Below the pieces are notes generated by a model, which saw only the letters and a list, made by a program, of their open reading frames with translations, had not been told where the DNA came from and made no database searches. Of a stretch of 6,040 nt of DNA, positions 1 through 6,040 are shown one piece after another. This stretch comes from Gammaproteobacteria bacterium (GTDB lineage Bacteria; Pseudomonadota; Gammaproteobacteria; Steroidobacterales; Steroidobacteraceae). How positions within the stretch are numbered: position 1 is the first letter of the stretch; every line of letters begins with the position of its first letter. Where the stretch lies: positions 1 to 6,040 of the forward strand of contig JAQGOE010000056.1 in assembly GCA_028293725.1 (NCBI GenBank), in the 5' to 3' direction. The position numbers and the translations under genes were made by a program.

Positions 1-82
1 TGCGCGCGCCGACACACCGCAATACGTCGGTGTAAAGGCCCTTTTCAGCAAGGCCGGCGAGTGCGATACTGACTTTGGTCAT
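1..82 (-). CDS. Possible N-terminal fragment of an unrecognised minus-strand gene (runs off left edge)
   Basis: Read on the minus strand from an ATG at 82-80, an open frame of 27 codons reaches the window edge. It begins MTKVSIALAGLAEKGLYTDV and continues to the edge without a stop. An in-frame TAG lies eight codons upstream of this ATG, so the ATG is the first available start. The peptide has a plausible composition (alternating hydrophobic residues, then a charged helix), but I do not recognise a family and assign no function. No good Shine-Dalgarno sequence is visible before the ATG. If real, the gene is transcribed divergently from the large hybrid kinase, with about 74 bp between the two starts. 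The alternative is that 1-156 is non-coding or holds the tail of a plus-strand gene: one plus frame is open until a TGA at 70-72. The fragment is too short to decide. Confidence 0.35.
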   Translation of the reverse strand, partial: MTKVSIALAGLAEKGLYTDVLRCVGAR

Positions 83-100
83 AGTGTCCGGGTCGCTCGT

Positions 101-116
101 TTGCTATCGAGAGCAA
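101..116. promoter_or_regulatory. Imperfect 16-bp palindrome, candidate operator
   Basis: The sequence TTGCTATCGAGAGCAA matches its own reverse complement at 14 of 16 positions: arms TTGCT and AGCAA surround a TCGA centre with one mismatched pair. It lies in the short non-coding stretch before the large kinase gene, about 40 bp upstream of its start and about 20 bp from the possible divergent start at 82. Position and symmetry suit a dimeric regulator site. The transcript could also form a 5-bp stem with a 6-nt loop. No regulator is identified, and a single copy of this size could occur by chance. Confidence 0.3.
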
Positions 117-143
117 CCTGCACCAAGGGAGAGGACACGACCC

Positions 144-150
144 AAGGCGG
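144..150 (+). promoter_or_regulatory. Ribosome binding site that supports the TTG start of the hybrid kinase
   Basis: AAGGCGG differs from the consensus AAGGAGG at one base and ends 6 nt before the TTG at 157. An in-frame TAG at 151-153 sits between this site and the TTG, so translation in this frame cannot begin further upstream. A second purine-rich stretch at 125-135 is too far from 157 and has no start codon at a suitable distance, so it is not the better candidate. Confidence 0.6.
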
Positions 151-156
151 TAGCCG

Positions 157-3100
157 TTGGCAACGTATCCTCAATCCCGGGCGGCGAGACCACCGTCGGG
201 ATGGCAAGTGGAAGTGGTGCGGCAAGATCGGGAGTCCGTTCTCTATCGGGGACAACGGAAACCCGATGGCGCTCCGGCGCTCTGGTTAGCGCTTGCCTCT
301 GAACATCCGGGATCGGAGAGCCTGGGGCGGCTCGAACACGAGCATCGGTTGAAGGACGAACTTGCCGCGGAATGGGCGGTTCAACCTTTGCAAATCCTGC
401 ACCAGGACGGTCGAGCGATGCTGATGCTCGCTGACCCGGGCGGTGAGTTCTTGGATCGCCTGCTCGGGAAGCCGATGGACGTAACGCCGTTCCTGCACAT
501 TGCCATCGCCCTCTCGGCCACGCTCGCGCGCTTGCATGCATGCGGTCTCATCCACAAGGACGTCAAGCCGGCCAACATCCTTGTCGAGCCGACGACCGGC
601 GCGGTGCGGCTGATGGGCTTCGGGATCGCGTCCCGCCTGCCGCGCGAGCGCCAAGCACCGGCTCCGCCGGAGTTCATCGCCGGAACGCTGGCCTACATGG
701 CGCCCGAACAGACCGGGCGCATGAACCGCTCTATCGATGCCCGCAGCGACTTGTACTCGCTTGGCGTCACGCTCTACGAGATGGTGACCGGCGTGCTGCC
801 GTTCACGGCCGCCGATCCCTTGGAGTGGGTCCACTGCCACATTGCGCGCCAGCCGATGCCGCCCCGCGAGCGGGTGAAGAGCATCCCGGAACCGCTCTCG
901 ACGATCGTCATGAAGCTGCTGGCGAAGACCGCCGAGGAGCGGTATCAGACCGCCGCCGGGGTTCAAGCTGACTTGCGGCGCTGCCTCACGGAGTGGGAGA
1001 ACAAAAAAGAGATCGAGCCGTTTCCGCTCGGTACGCACGATGCGTCCGATCGACTTCGCATTCCCGAGCACCTGTACGGCCGCGAGCGCGAATTCGGGAC
1101 GTTGCTCGACGCTTTCGCGCGTGTGGTCGAGTACGGTGCATCCGAATTGGTCTTGGTGTCCGGGTATTCCGGGATCGGCAAATCCGCGGTGGTCAACGAA
1201 CTCCACAAGGCGCTGGTCCCACCCCGCGCCCTTTTCGCGGCCGGCAAGTTCGATCAGTACAAACGAAACGTGCCCTATGCAACGCTGTCACAAGCCTTTC
1301 AGACGCTCGTCCGCCAGGTTCTGTGTAAGAGCGAGGAAGAGGTCGCGCAATGGCGGGATGCTCTGCGGGAAGCGCTGGGAGTCAACGGCCAGCTCATGGT
1401 GAATCTCATTCCCGAACTCGAGCTGATCATCGAGAAGCAGCCTCCGGTTGCGGATCTTCCACCGCAGGACGCGCAGAGACGCTTCCAGAGAGTGTTCCGG
1501 CAATTCCTCGGCGTGTTTGCCCGCCCGGAGCATCCGTTAGCGCTGTTCCTCGACGATTTACAATGGCTGGACGCAGCGACCCTGGCACTGATGGAGGACC
1601 TGCTCACCCACGCCGACATTCGGCATCTGCTTCTCATCGGAGCATACCGAGACAACGAGGTCAGTGCAGCGCACTCGCTGATGCGGACGCTCGAGACGAT
1701 CCACAAGTCGGGAGCGCCGGTGCACGAGATCGTGCTTGCTCCTCTCGGTCTCGACGATGTGGGTCAACTCGTAGCCGATGCCCTGCGCAGCGAGCGCGCC
1801 CAGCCTCTGGCAGAACTCGTCTATGAGAAGACCGGTGGGAATCCGTTCTTCACGATTCAGTTCTTGACGGCGCTCGCCGAGGAACATCTGCTCCGGTTCG
1901 ATATCGACAATGCGACCTGGATCTGGGACCTGAACCGTATTCGCGGCAAGGGCTACACCGATAACGTGGTGGAGCTCATGATCGGGAAGCTCAAGCGGTT
2001 GCCCGCGATCACGCAGGAAGCGTTGAAGGTGCTCGCGTGTCTGGGGAATGTCGCCGAGATCACCACGCTGACCATGATACGGAGTCAATCAGAAGAGGTG
2101 CTTCACGCAGCTCTCTGGGAGGCCGCCCGCAGCGGGTTGATCTTCCGCCTGGACGGCGCCTACGCGTTCCTTCACGATCGCGTTCAGGAGGCGGCTTATG
2201 CGCTCATTCCCGACGGCGAGCGCGCGGCGGCCCATCTGGCTATCGGGAGACTCCTCGTCTCCCGCACGGCGCCGGATGAGCTCGAAGAGAAGGTCTTCGA
2301 GATCGTGAACCAGTTCAATCGCGGAGGGCCACTGCTGATCGACCGGGACGAAAGAACGCAGGTGGCGACGCTCGATCTGCGTGCGGGGCAGAAGGCCAAG
2401 GCGGCGGCGGCCTATGCGTCGGCACGCGTGTATCTGGCGGCGGGTATGGCCCTGCTCGACGAGCGCGACTGGAGCACCCAGTACGACCTCATGTTCGACC
2501 TGTGGCTCGAACGCGCAGATTGCGAGTTTCTGAACAGTAATTTCGACGAAGCTGAAAGACTCATCTCAGAGCTACTCGCGAGGAGCGCTTCCAAAGTCGA
2601 TCAGGCTGCTGCCTACCGCGTGAAGATCGATCTCCACGTCGTGAAGTCGGAGAACACGCAGGCGATCGAGAGCGCCCTCGAATGCCTGCGCCTGTTCGGC
2701 ATCGAGATGTCCGCACACCCCACGCGTGATGAGGTTGAGACTGAATACGCGAACGTTTGGAAGAGCCTGGATGGGCGATCGATTGAGAGCCTGATCGACC
2801 TGCCGCCCATGGCCGATCGAGAGATGCAGGCCGCGATGCGCACGCTCTCGCTCCTCTATCCGCCGGCCCTTTTCACAGACCTGAACCTGGTTTACCTCCA
2901 TCTCTGCCACATGGTCCGTGTGAGCCTGAAACATGGAACAGCCGACGCATCCACACCGGGGTTTGCCTGGTTTGGAACGGTCCTCGGTCCACACTTCAAT
3001 CGGTATACCGATGGATACCGTTTCGGAAAGCTCGCCTGCGAGCTCGTCGAGAAGCGCGACTTCCTCGCCTACAAAGCGAAGACATACTTCTCAATGGAGA

Positions 3101-5649
3101 TGGTCGTGCTCTGGACGCAGCCCATCGCAACTGCTCTCCAGTACATCCGTGCCGCCTTTCGAGCCGGGGTGGAAACCGGCGATCTCGGCATCGCCTGTTA
3201 CAGCTGCAACCACGCCATTACCGATCTCCTCTTGCGCGGAGACCCACTTGATGAAGTGTGGCGCGAGACGGAGCGGGGCCTCAATTTTGTCCGCAAGGCC
3301 AGATTCCGTGACGTTGCAGACGTCATTGTGAGCCAACAGCGCTTTATCCAGAACATGCGGGGAGAGACGGCGACCTTTTCCACCTTCAGCGATGGAGAGT
3401 TTGACGAGGAAGCGTTCGAAGCAGACCTGGGCGCTGACCGGATGAGCACGATGGTCTGCTGGTACTGGGTGATCAAGCTGCAGGCGCGATTCATTTCGGG
3501 CAACTATGAGGCGGCCATCGCCGCGGCGGAAAAAGCCGAGGCGCTGCTGTGGTCCTCCGACTCGCACATTCAATTGCTCGACTTCTACTTCTACAGCGCG
3601 CTCGCAATCGCAGCAGCCTACGATAGCGCCCCGCTCGACCGACAAAAAGAATGGCTAAAACAGCTAAAGGCGCATGAGGCCCAACTCCGAGAGTGGGCGG
3701 AGAACTGCTCGGCGACATTTCCCGACAAGCACGCCTTGGTGTCGGCGGAGATCGCTCGCATCGAAGGGCGGGAACTCGACGCAATGCACCTCTACGAACG
3801 AGCAATCGGGATGGCGCGCGAGCACGGGTTCGTTCAGAACGAAGGACTGGCTCAGGAATTGGCCGCGCGGTTCTATGCGTCGCGTGGCTTCGAAGCGTTT
3901 GCCCACACGTACTTGCGAAACGCACGCTACTGCTATCTTCGCTGGGGTGCTCTAGGGAAGGTCCGACAGCTCGATCAGCTTCATCCGAACCTCAGGGGAG
4001 ATGAGCCGGTGCCCTGTCCGACGGGCACGATCGGGGCACCGGTGGAGCACTTGGACCTCGCTACCGTTATGAAAGTGTCGCAGGCAGTCTCGGGAGAGAT
4101 CGTGTTGGACAGGCTCATCGACACGCTGATGCGCACAGCGATCGAGCACGCGGGCGCCGAGCGAGGCCTGCTGATTCTTCCGCAGGGTGATGACCTGCGG
4201 ATGGCGGCGGAAGCCACGACCAGCAGCGATGCGGTTATCGTGCGTCTGCAAGAAGCGTCCGTGGCCGCAATCCCGGAGTCGATCGTCCATTATGTCGCCC
4301 GCACCCAGCAGAGCGTGATTCTCGACGATGCCTCAGCCCAAAACCCGTTTTCGGGAGACACGTACATCGCTCGGCATCACGCCCGTTCCATTCTGTGCTT
4401 GCCGTTGGTCAATCAATCCAAACTGATCGGTGTGCTCTACCTCGAGAACAACCTGACCCCGCACGTCTTCACTCCCACCCGGACCGCGGTGCTGAAACTG
4501 CTTGCATCGCAGGCGGCGATCTCCCTGGAGAATACTCGTCTTTACGCCGATCTCCAGCAACGCGAAGCCAAGATTCGGCGCTTGGTCGACGCCAACATCA
4601 TTGGAATGTTCATCTGGAACACCGAGGGTGAGATAACCGATGCCAATGAGGGGTTTCTCGCCATGCTGGGATACAGCCGCGAAGATCTCGTCTCGGGGCG
4701 CATCCGGTGGACGCACCTGACGCCCCCGGAATGGGGCGAACGCGACATACTGGCTGTGGAAGAACTGCAGGCGACCGGGACGGCGCAACCATGGGAAAAG
4801 GAGTTCTTCCGGAAAGACGGCAGCCGCGTGCCCGCGCTGGTCGGCGGCGCGATGTTCGAAGGAAGTGGGAACGAGGGAGTCGCGTTCGTGCTCGATTTGA
4901 GCGAACAAAAGCGCGCCGAGGAAGCCGTACGGCAGGCTCAAGCCGAACTCACCCGTACCGCGCGGCTGACGATGATGGGTGAACTCACCGCCTCGATCGC
5001 TCATGAGATCAATCAGCCCATCGCCGCGATCGTCATGAACGGCTCTGCCGGGCTGCGCTGGTTGAATAAGGACGAACCCGACGTCGAGGAGGCGCGGAGC
5101 GCGCTCACGCGCCTGGTGAACGAGGGCAAACGTGCGGGGAACGTCATCCGGGGTCTGCGAGCACTGGTCAAGAAATCCGTGCCGGAGATGGCGACGTTCG
5201 ACATCAACGACGCCGTCCAAGAGATTCTCGCACTGAACCGCAGCGACTTGCGGCGGAACCAGGTATCGGTTCACACCGATCTGTTCCCCGACCAAACGTT
5301 GGTCAGGGGGGATCGCGTCCAACTGCAGCAAGTGCTGCTCAACCTCATCAAGAACGCAGCTGAGGCCATGAGTGCGGTCACCGACCGGGCGAAGGTCCTG
5401 GAGATCCGCGGGCAGATCACCGGCACGGGTGAAGCCCTCATTGCGGTTGAAGACACCGGACCGGGACTCGATCCGATTGCCGCAGAGCGTATTTTCGAAC
5501 GCTTCTTCACCACCAAGCCCAGCGGCATGGGCATGGGACTCTCGATCTCGCGTTCGATCATCGAGGCTCACGGCGGCCGGCTCTGGGCGTCGGCGCGCTC
5601 ACCCCACGGCACCGCTTTTCAATTCACCGTGCCAACCGCGAATCGATGA
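157..5649 (+). CDS. Hybrid signalling protein: Ser/Thr kinase-like, STAND/AAA ATPase, TPR-like, GAF, PAS and sensor histidine kinase
   Basis: A predicted cytoplasmic sensor of 1830 aa; no signal peptide or membrane segment is visible. Domains in order: (1) Ser/Thr kinase-like, about 17-276, with HKDVKPAN (D135, K137, N140), APE 182-184 and DLYSLG 198-203, but with Leu44 in place of the VAIK lysine and GFG (154-156) in place of DFG; (2) STAND/AAA_16-type ATPase, about 307-700, with Walker A GYSGIGKS (336-343), Walker B ALFLDD (462-467), GAYRDNE (495-501) and KTGGNPFF (558-565); (3) long alpha-helical TPR-like region, about 730-1275; (4) GAF, about 1305-1463; (5) PAS, about 1472-1585; (6) HisKA with HEINQP and phospho-acceptor H1616; (7) HATPase with N-box N1733, DTGPG 1766-1770 and GMGMGL 1790-1795. 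Length and order fit the known family of combined kinase/ATPase/sensor kinase proteins, usually about 1700-2100 aa. TTG is chosen because a stop precedes it, AAGGCGG lies 6 nt upstream, and the first in-frame ATG (418) would delete the kinase N-lobe. There is no C-terminal receiver domain, so phosphotransfer to a separate regulator is inferred. The ligand is unknown. The stop overlaps the next gene's start. Confidence 0.96.
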   Translation: MATYPQSRAARPPSGWQVEVVRQDRESVLYRGQRKPDGAPALWLALASEHPGSESLGRLEHEHRLKDELAAEWAVQPLQILHQDGRAMLMLADPGGEFLDRLLGKPMDVTPFLHIAIALSATLARLHACGLIHKDVKPANILVEPTTGAVRLMGFGIASRLPRERQAPAPPEFIAGTLAYMAPEQTGRMNRSIDARSDLYSLGVTLYEMVTGVLPFTAADPLEWVHCHIARQPMPPRERVKSIPEPLSTIVMKLLAKTAEERYQTAAGVQADLRRCLTEWENKKEIEPFPLGTHDASDRLRIPEHLYGREREFGTLLDAFARVVEYGASELVLVSGYSGIGKSAVVNELHKALVPPRALFAAGKFDQYKRNVPYATLSQAFQTLVRQVLCKSEEEVAQWRDALREALGVNGQLMVNLIPELELIIEKQPPVADLPPQDAQRRFQRVFRQFLGVFARPEHPLALFLDDLQWLDAATLALMEDLLTHADIRHLLLIGAYRDNEVSAAHSLMRTLETIHKSGAPVHEIVLAPLGLDDVGQLVADALRSERAQPLAELVYEKTGGNPFFTIQFLTALAEEHLLRFDIDNATWIWDLNRIRGKGYTDNVVELMIGKLKRLPAITQEALKVLACLGNVAEITTLTMIRSQSEEVLHAALWEAARSGLIFRLDGAYAFLHDRVQEAAYALIPDGERAAAHLAIGRLLVSRTAPDELEEKVFEIVNQFNRGGPLLIDRDERTQVATLDLRAGQKAKAAAAYASARVYLAAGMALLDERDWSTQYDLMFDLWLERADCEFLNSNFDEAERLISELLARSASKVDQAAAYRVKIDLHVVKSENTQAIESALECLRLFGIEMSAHPTRDEVETEYANVWKSLDGRSIESLIDLPPMADREMQAAMRTLSLLYPPALFTDLNLVYLHLCHMVRVSLKHGTADASTPGFAWFGTVLGPHFNRYTDGYRFGKLACELVEKRDFLAYKAKTYFSMEMVVLWTQPIATALQYIRAAFRAGVETGDLGIACYSCNHAITDLLLRGDPLDEVWRETERGLNFVRKARFRDVADVIVSQQRFIQNMRGETATFSTFSDGEFDEEAFEADLGADRMSTMVCWYWVIKLQARFISGNYEAAIAAAEKAEALLWSSDSHIQLLDFYFYSALAIAAAYDSAPLDRQKEWLKQLKAHEAQLREWAENCSATFPDKHALVSAEIARIEGRELDAMHLYERAIGMAREHGFVQNEGLAQELAARFYASRGFEAFAHTYLRNARYCYLRWGALGKVRQLDQLHPNLRGDEPVPCPTGTIGAPVEHLDLATVMKVSQAVSGEIVLDRLIDTLMRTAIEHAGAERGLLILPQGDDLRMAAEATTSSDAVIVRLQEASVAAIPESIVHYVARTQQSVILDDASAQNPFSGDTYIARHHARSILCLPLVNQSKLIGVLYLENNLTPHVFTPTRTAVLKLLASQAAISLENTRLYADLQQREAKIRRLVDANIIGMFIWNTEGEITDANEGFLAMLGYSREDLVSGRIRWTHLTPPEWGERDILAVEELQATGTAQPWEKEFFRKDGSRVPALVGGAMFEGSGNEGVAFVLDLSEQKRAEEAVRQAQAELTRTARLTMMGELTASIAHEINQPIAAIVMNGSAGLRWLNKDEPDVEEARSALTRLVNEGKRAGNVIRGLRALVKKSVPEMATFDINDAVQEILALNRSDLRRNQVSVHTDLFPDQTLVRGDRVQLQQVLLNLIKNAAEAMSAVTDRAKVLEIRGQITGTGEALIAVEDTGPGLDPIAAERIFERFFTTKPSGMGMGLSISRSIIEAHGGRLWASARSPHGTAFQFTVPTANR

Positions 5650-5651
5650 TG
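5646..5651 (+). promoter_or_regulatory. Stop/start overlap that couples translation of the kinase and reductase genes
   Basis: The sequence ATGATG contains the TGA stop of the kinase gene (5647-5649) and two in-frame ATG codons for the reductase, at 5646 and 5649. There is no purine-rich Shine-Dalgarno sequence in the preceding 15-20 bases, so re-initiation by ribosomes finishing the kinase is the likely way the reductase is translated. The second ATG (TGATG overlap) gives a start of MNYRLLGRSG, which fits the usual reductase N-terminus; the first adds one Met. Confidence 0.65.
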
Positions 5652-6040
5652 AACTATCGCCTTTTGGGGCGCAGCGGCCTGCGCGTATCGGACCTGTGCC
5701 TGGGCACGATGACGTTCGGCGAAGACTGGGGCTGGGGTGCGGGCAAGGACGAGGCACGCCGAATCTACGATGCATACCGGACCGCTGGCGGCAACTTCAT
5801 CGATACGGCCAACGTGTATACCGGCGGCACCAGCGAACGGTTCGTCGGCGAATTCATTGCGGGGCACCGCGAAGAGGTCGTGCTGGCGACCAAGTACACG
5901 AACGCGGGCGGGGCCGCCGGTGCGGCTCTCGATCCGAACGCCGGCGGCAATCAGCGCAAGAACATGGTGCAGGCGGTCGAGGCGAGCCTCAAGCGCCTCG
6001 GCACCGACTACATCGACCTGTACTGGCTGCACATTTGGGA
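5649..6040 (+). CDS. Aldo/keto reductase, N-terminal part (runs off right edge)
   Basis: 130 codons are visible, roughly 40% of a usual 320-350 aa aldo/keto reductase; the rest lies beyond the window. Such enzymes are soluble TIM barrels that reduce aldehydes or ketones to alcohols with NAD(P)H. The N-terminus MNYRLLGRSGLRVSDLCLGT is the typical first strand. The full catalytic tetrad is present: D52 and Y57 in the motif FIDTANVYTGGTSE, K82 in LATKY, and H128 in LYWLHIW. The cofactor-binding C-terminal half is not seen, so NADPH versus NADH preference and substrate cannot be stated. The start overlaps the kinase stop and there is no Shine-Dalgarno sequence of its own, which suggests one operon with translational coupling. 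Whether the enzyme is functionally linked to the sensor or simply co-transcribed cannot be told from this sequence. I see no frameshift or lost residue in the visible part. Confidence 0.93.
   Translation, partial: MNYRLLGRSGLRVSDLCLGTMTFGEDWGWGAGKDEARRIYDAYRTAGGNFIDTANVYTGGTSERFVGEFIAGHREEVVLATKYTNAGGAAGAALDPNAGGNQRKNMVQAVEASLKRLGTDYIDLYWLHIW

Noticed and set aside
14..33. Inverted repeat ACACCG / CGGTGT with an 8-nt loop
   Set aside because: The arms are only 6 bp, there is no T-run, and it lies inside the possible minus-strand coding fragment. It is not convincing as a terminator or operator.
2..289. Plus-strand frame open from the left edge to 289
   Set aside because: It would overlap the well-supported hybrid kinase by about 130 bases in another frame, and the translation shows no family features. 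Chance openness in GC-rich DNA is more likely.
286..1206. Minus-strand open frame of 306 codons
   Set aside because: It is a shadow of the kinase-like domain and the start of the ATPase domain, has a biased Arg/His-rich composition and no recognisable domain.
3594..3640. Hydrophobic stretch YSALAIAAAY considered as a membrane segment
   Set aside because: It is too short and lies within the amphipathic helical repeat region. The protein has no other candidate membrane segment.
4069..4545. GAF domain considered as a bilin-binding, phytochrome-like photosensor
   Set aside because: There is no PHY domain and no cysteine-histidine chromophore attachment motif. The cysteine in SILCLPL is in a common structural position of ordinary GAF domains.
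4570..4911. PAS domain considered as a FixL-like haem oxygen sensor because of the FixL-type H-box
   Set aside because: I could not identify the proximal histidine and arginine pattern of haem-binding FixL PAS domains. The H-box similarity alone does not indicate haem binding.
4333..5571. Long minus-strand open frame of 412 codons
   Set aside because: It lies wholly opposite the GAF, PAS and histidine kinase domains, whose motifs are clear. Long antisense frames are expected in GC-rich coding DNA; the translation is rich in Arg, Gln, His and Asp and shows no family motif.

Overview
The window is GC-rich, densely coding bacterial DNA. The protein types (a very large kinase/ATPase/sensor-kinase hybrid and an aldo/keto reductase) and the style of the histidine-kinase H-box (HEINQP, as in FixL/DctB-type kinases) suggest a proteobacterium. 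This is inferred from family resemblance; the window holds no marker gene that fixes the taxon.

Layout. Positions 1-82 may hold the first 27 codons of a minus-strand gene that leaves the window at the left edge; I do not recognise it. Positions 83-156 are a short intergenic stretch with an imperfect 16-bp palindrome (101-116) and a Shine-Dalgarno-like AAGGCGG (144-150). Positions 157-5649 are a single 1830-codon plus-strand gene that starts with TTG. It encodes a soluble multidomain signalling protein: Ser/Thr kinase-like domain, STAND/AAA-type ATPase, long helical TPR-like region, GAF, PAS, then a histidine kinase core (HisKA plus HATPase). From 5649 to the right edge runs the N-terminal part of an aldo/keto reductase. 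Its start codon overlaps the hybrid kinase stop codon (TGATG), so the two are very probably translated from one message.

How the parts may work together. The hybrid protein looks like a cytoplasmic sensor: GAF and PAS would receive the signal, the ATPase and helical repeats would act as a switch or scaffold, and the C-terminal histidine kinase would pass phosphate to a response regulator that is not in this window. The most notable observation is that the N-terminal Ser/Thr kinase-like domain lacks two residues normally needed for catalysis: the VAIK lysine is Leu44, and the DFG aspartate is Gly154. The histidine kinase, in contrast, keeps all its key residues. The domain is therefore probably a pseudokinase or regulatory module, although automatic annotation would call it a Ser/Thr kinase.

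I found no tRNA, rRNA, CRISPR array, insertion sequence or convincing terminator. Apart from the first 156 bases the window is essentially all coding.
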